Shown piece by piece: positions 28,401-41,427 of a stretch of 64,000 nucleotides of DNA (position 1 is its first letter; each line of letters starts with the position of its first letter). Origin of the DNA: Heliocidaris erythrogramma (lineage: Eukaryota; Echinodermata; Echinoidea; Camarodonta; Echinometridae). The translations under genes were made by a program, and so were the position numbers. The notes beneath the pieces were generated by a model, which searched no databases, was not told the DNA's origin, and saw nothing but the letters and a program-made list of their open reading frames with translations. The stretch is from contig CM046858.1 in NCBI GenBank assembly GCA_025617745.1, positions 35,341,228 to 35,405,227 of the forward strand, given 5' to 3'.

Positions 28401-31400
28401 AAATGAATATTTAAAGCATATGTACATTAATTTGTTATGTGAAAACAAAAGGTAGAGTCACATTGAAGAAATCTGATAAAGCAATGGCATACATGTAAGC
28501 ATAAAACCAACAGTTTGTTTCTTCAAACTTTATTTAGAAGCATAATACATGTATTTACATTCTTCAGATTTTATCAAACCTGTAGATCACTTAGATATTG
28601 TCAATAACCAATAATACTGATGATTCAAAACAAAATGATGATGAATATTTTTTATGTCTTTCTTCCTTTTAGTGGCTGCAATCAACTAGCTGAGTATTTC
28701 TTTTATGCTACTAAATTTATATAAATTTAACAGATCAGGGGCCCATTATACAAAACTTGCGTTTAATCGCAACTCCTAAAAATCAAACGCAAGTTTCTGA
28801 TTGGCTGAAAATAAAGTTGCGTTTGATTTTCCTGAGTTGCGTTCAAACGCAAGTTTTGTGCAATGGGCCCCAGGGCCCTCTTGCATCAAAAGTTGTGATT
28901 AAACGCAACTCGAAAAATTAAAGTAACGCAAGTCCCAAATACACTATCCTGATTGGTTGAAAATCAAGTTGCGTTTAATTTTTTGACTGGCGTTTTATCA
29001 CAAATTTTTACGCAAGAGGGCCCCTGTGTGCACCACGAACACAACTAACACCCTATCCATCTGTTTAATTCTCAAGTCAGACGAGCTTCGATATCATGAA
29101 TATACATGTACCTTGTAAATATATATCTTACATGTATGTCATCTTGTCATCTTATCTCCCCCTCTCTATACTTTTTTTTTCTCTCTGTCTCTGTCTCTCG
29201 CTCACTCCTTTTTCTCTCTCCCTCTCTCTCCCTCTCTTTCTCTCTCCCTCTCTCTCTTTCTTTCTCTCTCTCTTTTCCTTCTCCCTCTTGTCCCTTGTTC
29301 AAATCTTCTTACTTGTACCCACACGCAAAACATGAAAGTTGACATAAAAGGAATTTATGTCATGTTACTAAATTATAAATAACCAACTAGATTAGATGAT
29401 TCAATATTTCATACGCTAGCTATACGTACATTGTAACTGAAATTTCATGTCATATTTTGATACATGTATAGATGGATAATTTATCAATATGTACATGTAG
29501 TCAAAAGAAAAGTATCTACATGAATCTGCTAATTTGTTGAAAACCGATTTTGGATGAAATAAACTGTAAAATTGATGATATGAACCAGCTACATGTACTA
29601 TGCAGGGATGCCACTAGGACTGCTCGAGAAGTAGGAAAGCATCAGGGATCTGGGGGTGGAGCTAGCCAGGATTAGCTTCGTGAATGTAGAAAAAAAAAAT
29701 GGCTATACGCCTTCTACACACGAAGCTAGGCGTTATTACCCAGCAATCACATTCCGCACGGGGTAGTACGACATGAAAAATGCCCTGAAATCACACTTTT
29801 CTGATAGTTTCCGCGACCCACAGACCCTTCCCCACAGCGTTTCCTCCTAGGGAAACGTTTGTAATGACAATTATTTATTTACATATAATTCACTATTTAG
29901 CTCTTTTCTACGATTATTATACGATAAAATGACATAAAGGATACAATGTTTTATAAATAATGAATTTTGCAATTTCCATAATATTTGATATATAATGAAT
30001 TTGTGAAATCATTATTTATAAATAATGAAAACTTCAAAATTCATTATTTATATATGATGAATATTGTAAAATCATTATTTAAAAAAAATGGAAATTGCAA
30101 AATTCATTATTTATAAAACATTGTAGCCTTTATGTCATTTTATCGTATAATAATCGTAGAAAAGAGCTAAATAGTGAATTATATGTAAATAATTGAGCTA
30201 AATAATAAATTTACAAACGGCGCCTAATAGTTTTCATGATTTCGATTACGGCGATCGTGCCGCCATTTTGATCTGCATGACCTCGGAGGCATGGATACGC
30301 AAACGCTGGTGAGTATTCTGTAATTTTTATCATCTTTTTATGGATATATTTCCAAAATTAGAGTCAATCAAAAAATAATTGTCATTACAAACGTTTCCCT
30401 AGGAGGAAACGCTGTGGGGAAGGGTCTGTGGGTCGCGGAAACTATCAGAAAAGTGTGATTTCAGGGCATTTTTCATGTCGTACTACCCCGTGCGGAATGT
30501 GATTGCTGGGTAATAACGCCTAGCTTTGTGTGTAGAAGGCGTATAGCCATTTTTTTTTTCTACATTCACGAAGCTAATCCTGGCTAGGTGGAGCCCCCAG
30601 CGGGGTCCAGGCCCAGGGGCAGCGCCCTGGTGGGGGTGCAAGCTCAGGGCACGAAGACCCCGTGAAGCTAGAGCTTTTTCTCAATCGGCACTGCCCAGAA
30701 AGCCACCAATTGACACTTTTCTTGATATAACACTACTTACTCCAATTTACAGTATTGACATTCGTCAGTCTCCTCTCCTTAAAAAACAGATTTGATCAAT
30801 AGACGCTCTAGTGTGACGCAACCTCCCCAAACTAAACAGTGTCAGTAGACTACACAAATTTCCACATGTGGGACTTACATCGATTGATGATGCAACAACT
30901 CTACTTTGCTGCACACATGGGCTAAAATGTTTGTTTCCTTCCTTTCCCTGTAATATTCCATGATGACATTTGCCTCCCCCCTCCCCCCCCCGGATTTTTC
31001 CTCAATAGGTGTCTATTATCCATGAAAATACCACAGAGACAGCATCGCAGCGAGCTCCGATTCCACGCGATTAAGCAGCATTGCATGCTTACACACACAC
31101 ACACAAGCATCGTTTGCTTAACACACAATACACAGATACACTATGCATTACATGTGCAGTGCAAGCCCGCGAGCACACACATGGTCGTCAGGCCGTTACG
31201 CATACAATACATGCAGCATGCACGTATGGAATGAGGTGAAAGAGAGCCATCGCAAGAGAGAGACAAGGAAAGAAAAAGATCAGTTGGCAGGTATATCGAG
31301 AGGCGGCTGGAGTGAGAGACAGAAAGAGAGCCTCAGCCGATAAAGTCAGAAATTCAAAAAAGTTGGAAATCCAACAAAAGTCGGAAAAGTGGCATCCCTG

Positions 31401-34400
31401 AATATGTAAATCAATCTCTTGTAGTTTTATTTGTTTTGCAGTAACTCCACTGATTTCTTTTTCCTTTTACCTTTGTTTACGTACATTAACTTCTACCCAT
31501 ATAATGTGTATGTTCATATATATTGTACCCTATCATTATTGTTTATATTGTATCCTATCATCGCAACATGTTTGTATAACCAGTGGAAGAAGAGTTTCCA
31601 GAATAGGGACAATGAATGCATATATAAAGTACTTATGCTTATATACATCTACTTTAAGAGATAGTCCACCCTGGTATCAAGTTGATTTCAATAAAAGAAG
31701 AAAAATGAGAGAAACGGATAAGTGAAAGTTTGAGCCAAATTCGACAAGAAATAAGAAAGTTATGAATTTTTGAAGTTATAATCAATCATACACAAATTCA
31801 CAACTCCGTGACGTATCTTGCGAGCTCCTCTCCCATTTGCTCAGTACAGAAAATCTCATAAATTTTTATTTTCAAAGTTTTGATGAAGGAATAGATTTGT
31901 TTCATACAGGTTTTGTGTAAAAACATACATGTACACCCTGTATGAGCAAAGATTATATCTAAGGTGGATACATGATCTGTCAAGAAATGTGACCTCAGAG
32001 AGCACACAAAGTATCCACTAAAATATGACCTTTGACCCTATGAAAGACGGAATACTGGAGGTAGCATCACCAAAAACTATAGAGGTCTAGAGTAACCTAT
32101 GATGGACCTCTATACAAAATCGGAAAGAAATCAGTCAACAAATGTGTCCTCCAGAATGCATGCAACCAAAATATGACATTTGACCCCATAAAAAGCTGAA
32201 CACTGGGGACAGCATCAGCAAACACTAAAGATGAGCAGATTTCACTAAGACACACCTCCATATAAAACTTCAAAGAAATGTGGAAGTTAGAGCGCACAAA
32301 AGACATATGACCTTTGAGGATGGAACAATGAGGGCAGCATCACCAAAAAGTAAAAATGTGTAGATTATACAAAGTTACATCTCCATACAAAATTTGAAAG
32401 AAATCCATCAAGAAATGTGGCCAGCAGAGTGCAGTCACACCATCCCCTGAAGTATGGCCTTTTACCCTTTAAAAGATGGAACACTGGGGGCAGCATCACC
32501 AGAAATTATAGGTGTCCAGATTTTACCAAGAGACACCTCCATACAAAGTTTGAAAGAAAACACAATAATGTGACGCGGCGGCGGAACACTGCTGAATCCA
32601 AAGTATCCTCCGGCATTCTGCCGGGGTATACAATAAAGTTGAGTTCTCACTTCTGGTCATGCGATTTCATTGTCAACGAAACTGTCCGAAAGCAATGGGG
32701 AAAGGTTCCACGTACCTATCAATTGGTGTATGCCGTAAGGAATCGAATTCGCCAAAATGAGAAGAAATTGACTCAGGCCTGCTGAGAGTCACATGCATAG
32801 CACTCAGAATGTGTATATGGGACTACACAGTCAGAGTATGAAAGTTCGGCCCAAACATTTCAGCTGTTTCTTGTCATACATGAGTATTGAAATTTAGGGC
32901 ATTTGAAGAGCAATCCTTTTCACAGGACATTTCTTCCATCATGATAATCTCACAAACTGACATAGAGAAAATGAGAAAGCTCACAATTTATTTTTCACCT
33001 TTCCCAGAACTCAACCTTCTCTTTAAGCCTCATACCCGCATGATGACCACATGATACCAACATGGTAACCGCCTTTAAAAAACAGGCGGAACCGGCTGAA
33101 ATGTTTGGGTCGAACTTTCATACTCTGACTGTGTAGTCCCATATACACATTCTGAGTTACTGTTACATGTAATCTGTTTTGTGCCTGTAGTCTATATATA
33201 TGCTTGTCTTGGTCTTTATGTTCGTCTTTTTGCCTCTGACGAAGATTCTGCTAGGATCGAAAGCTCAGGCCCCTTTTGACTCCATTTTACTCCAGTGGCT
33301 CGCTATTATTGGATAAGCAGTTTTCAGCAGCTTGTTTTCGATATTTAAAAAAAAGTAAGTAAAAACGACATACAATGTAGATGAAGGGCAACACGGCGCA
33401 GGGGAATGCCAAAGAGACATCTCTTGATGTGCTCACTTATTTGTACATGTACATACACATGTACATGTGTAAGATAACAATATAGAGTGCATTAGGATTA
33501 CATGTATGTCTCTTTATGATACAACGGGGGGTGTTTCATAAAGCTGTTCGTAAGTTACGCACGACTTTACGCACGACTGGTGATCAGTTCTTGTGCTAAA
33601 TGATTGAGAATCTGATTAGTATAGCACCCAAGAACATGTTCCAGTCGTTCGTAAAGTTATTCGTAACTTTACGAACAGCTTTATGAAACACCCCCAGTAC
33701 TGGTTTTTTTCAAATGTGAACAAGGTCTAAGGTAACTGAGGACAATCAGCTCTGTTTTCTCATCTTCTTTGCTCATTGCTTAGGTATAACTGTTAAGTGT
33801 CTAACAAAATCGTTTGGTACATTAAATACCATTTTGTGAGCTTCGCTGTAAGTTTGGTTTGATGATCTGTGAGAATTTACATGACTGTACTTTCAATCAT
33901 TAACAAATTTCAATATATTTACATTTAATATAAATTATTATTATGACGACGGCCAGAGCATTCTGACCGGAACGTGGAGTTATTCCAACTCACATGGTTG
34001 TACCGCAAACCTTTTTTCTGAATTACAACTTCACCATGCAAACCTTCAAATCCTATAATACAAATGTCATTTAAAATATGTAATGCCACAGGCATCACGA
34101 TGCAAAATGAATTCCAATGATGCTATGAAGTATGAATAAAAATGCATTATCACGGTATATTAGTGTACAATATATACCTCACTAACTTCCTTGACTTTAT
34201 ACACAAACTTTATACAGAATATACCGAATTGAACTATCATCTATCTCTTTCTTTTCTAGATTGTTTAATTCTATAACAGGAAGCAAGGCAAGCCTGTAAC
34301 AACAAAAAATATTTTGGAATCTTGATATATACAATTTTACGTGAGCTATCAAATATCGCACTCAAGTACATGTACTTACATGTACATGTATACTTCCAAG

Positions 34401-37400
34401 AATAGTTAAACTCCTTACATTTCTCTCAAGTTCATGCTTGATAAGTTAATTTTCTAAATTGAATAATGTTATATATATTATTAATATTGTATTAATGTAA
34501 AATATTATGTTATGCATTATTTATTTTGTAAACACATATTTATTCAATGGTGCTTATTGAACACAGACATCCCACCTCTTGTCTCGTCAACTTCTTTTCA
34601 ATTCATTGCTCTGAAGCGCCTTGAGCATTTAACTAAAATGGATAATGGCGCTTTTAGAAATACCATGTATTATTATTATTATTATTAAACGCTGTGATAT
34701 ACATGTAGTTGTATTATGGAGAGAGTACTAAATGCTAGTTATTATTTTTCTTTATCTGCTTTGCTTAGTGTAAGTGGGGAATTATGAATATCATTTAGTC
34801 TTTTATTTGCCGCAAGTACCAATTGGCACATGCACAATCATTCTGATTGGTTATTGATTTATGATGTTACCTACATGTATGTTCTGATCTGTTCAAAGTG
34901 AGTTTGCTTCAGTAAAATGAGTACCGCACAGGATCTGAATGAGTGAAGAGATCTTTAATTTTGGTCTCCTCTAATTACACTTACAGTAAAGCTATATTTT
35001 CAAGTAGAGCAAAAGTTTACTGGGTTGCTGAGTGAAGTATGAATTTGAGAGCAGAAAATAGTGAGTTTACACTTGTAATACATGTATATCATCTTTTGTA
35101 ATACATGTACATGTACATGTAGTTCTATAGTGAAGCCTGTATATCAAGACTACTCAAGGGAGACAAGTAAAAGCGGTCTTTATGAGCAGGTTGTCTTTAA
35201 GTACAGGGGCGGTATTCTGAAAACTGTGTTATCTTTTGTGTTAAGGAAAAATGTGTTAATTGTCATAACAAATTGAAATTGCGCGCAATAAACACTAATC
35301 ATTGGTACACGTACACGTACTTACGCAGATGTCTCTTTTAACTTTACGCGGGCACAGCCATCTTTGCGCAATCATTAACCAATGACTTGTCCTGATTTTG
35401 ATTTGTTATGACAATTAACATCGTTTTAACTATAAAAGATAACACCGTTTTCAGAATACGGCCCCAGGTTCCTATAAAACATGTTTCAATGAAAAACACT
35501 ATCCAAGGGAAACTGAACTTGTGTTCTTTATAGACTAGTGGTCTTTCAATACAGGTGGTTGCTAAAGCAGGTTTGACTGTATAACAGACATCTAGAAGTG
35601 TGGCAAAAAGAAATTATCTGAGTGCCACATGGAGAATTTACTCATTCCTACAGCCTTATGTCAGGTTGCCACCATCCTCATCCTGTAGTAGTGCTGTCAT
35701 CAACAAGCCTTTTGTCAACAATCTAAAATGCCATTTTAGCGGGAAGATGACATGTCGACAAAGATTCTGATATTGGCAACGTAATTATGATAATATTCAG
35801 GCTCCCTGCAGCGGCAGTAACTTGTTCTTGCACATGAAATTTACTGATCATGTCTTGTAGACAAATGTCGACATAGCGGGTCAAATTTATGACCGATGTC
35901 GACATTTGTCTACAAAACAAGATCAGAAAGAAAACTGAAAGCTAATCTCGATTTCAGGGCCCTGTTTTATACTCAGTTGCAACCGATTAAAATCAACTGA
36001 TATCAAAAGTTCTCTGTCCTAAAGAGATCCGAGTTGTAGGGTTTATCATGGGTGTATGTCGGTAGTTTAGACCAGCAAATTATAAACACGCTAATGAAGT
36101 ACATGTACTTGCTTGAAATCGCACTCAAAGACAGAGCTCACATTTGGACATGGGAGACTATGTATCATGCACGTGTGTTGGGATGTTAAGCACAATTTCT
36201 TTTTTCATCTTACGTCACTCATTACTCTGTTTTCATATACATGTACATTGTACCTCCTACCAAAATCATTTAATAGGCAGATATCATTTATTGGCAGTTT
36301 TCAAGATTAAATCCAACTTTCCTTTTAATCAGAGAGAATTTATATAAATAAAGTCATTACCGCTGTGCTCCAACATACTAAGCTTCTGGTTTTCTTTCAT
36401 CAAAGATATAGGGTTAGGGTCAGGAATGCAATTGGGTTGTGGGTTAGGTGTAAGGTTATAGTGAGGGGTAAGTATATCGTAGATTCAAGGGTCAACATCA
36501 AGAGTGTACAATAATGAACGAGCAGCAATTGTAGCCAGAGCATGCATCTTACAACCATTACCAGAATTCAAAATTAATGTCCCTGTAACAAAAGTAGACA
36601 ATATCTCATTCAGCTCTTTTAGAATGTGAGTTGAATCTCACAGTGTGTACTTACATTGAAGGACCAGTCGATGACTGAAGCATGGAAACCACAGTTCAGC
36701 CTCAGCAGGGCCACATGGTCCAGAGCTTCCTCTAACTCCATGTAGGCCTCAAACCTGGGCAACTGAACAGTGAGCTTCTGCCTGGGTATGGTGGTGGGTT
36801 CAGTAGGAGGGGCAAAGTCTACCATGTTCTTCATACTCCCTTCACAATTATAGAGATAAGAATGAATTATGAAAGTTAAAGAACAACACAATCTTACAGT
36901 TGGCATATGAAAGGGACCAATTGCCAAAAAAATATTTTGCTCTGTAGGTTACATTAGAGGTTCCAGGCCACTAAACTTTATTGGAAAGATGAGCTTCAAG
37001 TGTTACTTGTATAAAGATTATTACATGTTTTAATACTCTCTCTATAAATGTGAAATTGACTTGTACACATATTAAAGTAGGGTAGTCAATGCACCCTTAC
37101 ATACTCACATAGAAAAAAGGGCATGCATGAAACCTAAGGCTGGCTTGGGTTCCAAGCACAACAACCTTGATAAAAATACATCCTGACAGTATCTAGACGC
37201 CTTTAACCCTTTAGATACGATTAGACTTTAAGATAACATGCATTTTCTGAAGACTCTAGACCAAGTTATCTAGGGCTTAGCACTGAATGGATAAAATTAC
37301 CTTTCCTTTTATGGACGCTGTGAGAGAAGATTGGTTTGAATGGATTAAATCACCTTTCCTTTTATGGACGCTGTGAGAGAAGATTGGTTTGAGTTTCCTT

Positions 37401-40400
37401 TTATGGACATGTGAGAGAAGATTGGTTTGAATGGATTAAATCACCTTTCCTTTTATGGACGCTGTGAGAGAAGATTGGTTTGAGTTTCCTTTTATGGACG
37501 TGTGAGAGAAGATTGGTTTGAATGGATTTAATTACCTTTCCTTTTATGAAAGCTGTGCGAGAAGATTGGTTTAGGACCCCACAGATCCTCATGTTCACAG
37601 TCTTCCAGGAGTTGTCGACTACTGGCAGGTTTCTACATAAAGAGAAAATATTCATTAGGTAGGTTAGCGAAACATAGTGGCGCAAAAGAACGCGTCCGGA
37701 AACCAAAATGCATATTGCTGAAAATCATCATTTTATTGCATTAAAGGCCAAGTCCACCCTAACAAAAAGTTGATTTGAATAAATAGAGAAAAATCCAACG
37801 AGCATAACACTGAAAATTTCATCAAAATAGGATGTAAAATAAGAAAGTTATGGTATTTTAAAGTTTCGCTTAATTTCGCAAAACAGTTATATGCACATCC
37901 TACTCAGTATACAAATGAGGGAACCAGTGATGTCACCCACTCACTATTTCTTTTGTATTTTATTACATGAAATACGAAATATTTTAATTTTTCCTTGTTA
38001 TAATGTGAAACAAGGTTTGATTCCTCGCTGAACGTGTGTAATTGTCATTGATGCAACCTATACACAATTCAATGAGAGCTTCCTAATTGTGAAATCTGCA
38101 GAAATTAAAATATTCTATATTTCACATAATAAAATACAAAAGAAATAGTGAGTGGGTGACGTCACTGGTTCCTTCATTTGCATACTGAGCAGGATGTACA
38201 TATAACTGTTTTGCGAAATTAAGCGAAACTTTAAAATACCAACTTTCTTATTTTCCATCCTATTTTGATGAAATTTTCAGTGTTATGCTTGCTGGATTTT
38301 TCTCTATTTATTCAAATCAACTTTTTGTTAGGGTGGACTTGGCCTTTAAGGTAAAAGCATATCATTAAGCCACACATAGTGTAAAAATACCCTCTATTAC
38401 CACAAAATTGTCATTGCATATGTCAAACATCAACTGTTAATTCACCAACAACTTCGAAATTCCGGACGCGTGCTTACCCATTTTGCTGAGCTCCAATGTA
38501 CATGTACATGTATCTTATTCAAGTCACATAAAATACCTTCCAAGTACATGTACTCCATTATCTATCACTGAGTTGTGATTTATCATTCAGTAAACTCCTT
38601 GGCCCATAATCTTATAAATTGTAGGTATGCTTTATAAACAGTAAATAAATTCAAACTGATTGCAACTTGTTATTAATTGCCAAATCTGGACTAAGAGAGA
38701 AGAGTATGTAAGTCTACAGTTGACTGGAGGACTTGCAATCAATCCAAATCAATCGCAACTCTTTATAAATTAGGGCCTAGGTAATAACCTAGGTGCCACA
38801 TTATTTTAGGGTCATACAATTTATCTTTTGAAGGGTTCTCCGCTTTCTTCACTGACTTAAAAAGCTACTGTGTGTACACATAACTCTTCCCTGGTTTTAT
38901 TTGGAAGACACTGTGTATTATTTGTGTAGAAAAACAAAGGGCCTTTCCAATAGTATCCAAATGTATCAAATGATGATTTTTTGTAAAACTTTTTTTGTGA
39001 ACATAGTTGCAACTCCAGTATCCTGTATTCACATACTAGGATGTCTTATTTTCATAACTTATCAAAATATTCAAAGAGAAAGATGTCTATAAGAAGAGCT
39101 TTCTGACCATGCCACTTAGCCATCCTAGACAATCAACTAATCAGCTGTTCATATATAGAAATCCTTTCTATTGTTTATACAGGCCTAGTGGCTTTTTGTT
39201 AGTACTTGATAATAATAATCATAATGGTGGCTCAGGTCAGTCACGTCGTATAGCCGAGCAGCCAAGCAGCCAAATACATGTATGTAGCACTCTGGCATAT
39301 CGGTTGCCCATTTACACCTGGGTGGGAAGTGGCAAACATGGATTAATGTCTTGCCAAAAGACGTTAGAGCCGGGCTGGGATTTAAACCACTTACAAAAGA
39401 AGTACTCACCATGAAAAACAAACTTGAAAAATAAAAGAACTTTATTTTGTCCACTGATAAGGGCTAATGAAAAGAAAGGAAGTATAGGCCCACACTTGTT
39501 CACAGGATTTTGTTTAAAAATATCCTTCTTCAAAATTTAATGAAATGTGGTTTTGCAGCCCCCGTGGGAGTTGTTTGGTTTGAAATTTTGCAGTATGAAA
39601 GTGTACTTGTACGCAGAGACATATAAATGACTGTACATGTACTGTAATACATGTATGTAACCCTTGTCTGTATCCTTCTACATGTACATGGACATGGATA
39701 GGGTTCCCATTTCATGAAACACAATTCCCTAGGAGTTTGACCCTGATGGAGTTTCAAATTCCAGGGTCATTACAGGACGCATTTCTATGCAATAAAAAAT
39801 ACGAATTACGGCGCACAATACAAAATTCCCTGATTTTTTCCCTGATTTGAGTGATTTTTTGTAAATTCCCTGACTTACTTCACTCTCACTGGAAATTAAG
39901 GAACTCATTTTCCAGGTTTTCCTTGATTTCCAAGGATACTGTTAAACCAGAAATATCTGTGGTCATGAAAGTTCCGCGAATTCCGCGAGTGGTCAAGGTT
40001 CGCGAAAAGTTTCATGCTGCGAAATAATAAAATCGCAATTGAAAGAACATAAAATTATCGCAATTTGCAAAAGTTTCTCGCTGCAAAATTAACAATGCAC
40101 GAATGCACGAAGTTTCCGGTTGTGAAAGTTTCATGTTGTGAAAGTTTCATGTTGCGAAAGTTTCATGTTGTGAAAGTTTCATGTTGCGAAAGTTTCATGT
40201 TGTGAAAGTTTCCTGTTGCGAAAGTTTCATGTTGTGAAAGTTTCATGTTGTGAAAGTTTCATGTTGCGAAAGTTTCATGTTGTGAAAGTTTCATGTTGCG
40301 AAAGTTTCATGTTGTGAAAGTTTCATGTTGCGAAAGTTTCATGTTGTGAAAGTTTCATGTTGCGAAAGTTTCATGTTGCGAAAGTTTCATGTTGTGAAAG

Positions 40401-41259
40401 TTTCATGTTGCGAAAGTTTCATGTTGTGAAAGTTTCATGTTGCGAAAGTTTCATGTTGTGAAAGTTTCATGTTGCAAAAGTTTCCGGTTTTACAGAAGCT
40501 GGGAACCTTGCTGAAAATCAAGCAACAGGAAGTGGAGGAAGCAATGATGCTTTCTGACCTGTGTGACAGATGCAAGGGCCTCAGACACACCCCTGACTAC
40601 GTAGACCACTCTTGGTGACACATGAAGACATACATCAGTCAGGTCGGCAGTCATCAGGTCACCTTGGTCAGGGGTCGTGACCCGGGTAAAGGTCACTGCA
40701 CACGGTTCAAGCACCTGTTCCAAAAATACCCAGTATTAATTACATGTAACTATATGGTATTGGTGTGATTTCAGGTTTTGCATTACAATTCAATTTATCA
40801 ATTGACCACATTTAAAGAAAGCGGCATAGCATGACAGAGATACATCTACATTTACATTGTATGATTCAATCCATGAGAATTTATTGGTGGAGAAGCAATG
40901 CAATCGTGCTAATGAAATGCAACAGAAAGAGGAGATGGTGAAATTAAGGAAAAGCTTCTCATGATGACAATTTATAGAAACTGAATAAATCTTTCTAGCA
41001 GTTCAGCTGGAAATGGGTGTTCAAATGATAACCAAGCTGCCTTATACTCATATTGTACATGGTCCTATAACATACAGTTTACATGATCGAAGAATGTCAA
41101 TTAAGGGATAATTACACAAGCAATAAAAGTAAAAGGTAATGAAATGACAGAGCTAATATACATGAAAATGATGTACATGTATCATATCAATGTGAAAATA
41201 TTTTAAATTACAAATGATGATGATGATGATGATGTTGATAATAATGATGATGATGACAA

Positions 41260-41290
<31 letters not shown>

Positions 41291-41386
41291 AATGATGAAG
41301 TTGATGATGATAATGATGATGCTGAAGATGATGATGATATAATGATTATGATGATGATGATAATGATGATGACAATGATGATGACA

Positions 41387-41427
<41 letters not shown>

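Larger units (their letters stand above)
23013..32428. repeat. Tandem segmental duplication, copy 2 (contains TLR-2)
   Basis: Collinear with copy 1 from its first base to about 31834. Then the 3.9 kb found in copy 1 at 18211-22142 is replaced by about 110 unrelated bases, and a further about 360 bp (22177-22536 equivalent) is absent. Homology resumes at 31943-31976 and through the TGACCTTTGACCC repeat to about 32428, where copy 1 was cut. The repeat continues uncut beyond, so this is the original right flank. Confidence 0.85.
33696..36654. other. Start of the 28-kb VPS13 intron, mostly without recognised content
   Basis: Apart from the SINE tail (34605) and the nested MITE (35126-35582), only AT-rich sequence. 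At 36411-36475 a (GGGTTA)-like degenerate stretch with CAATTGGGTT is shared with 5096-5156 in inverted orientation. Confidence 0.6.

Noticed and set aside
40119..40476. CRISPR-like regular repeats
   Set aside because: Units are 15 bp in direct tandem with no unique spacers, in a eukaryotic intron: a minisatellite.
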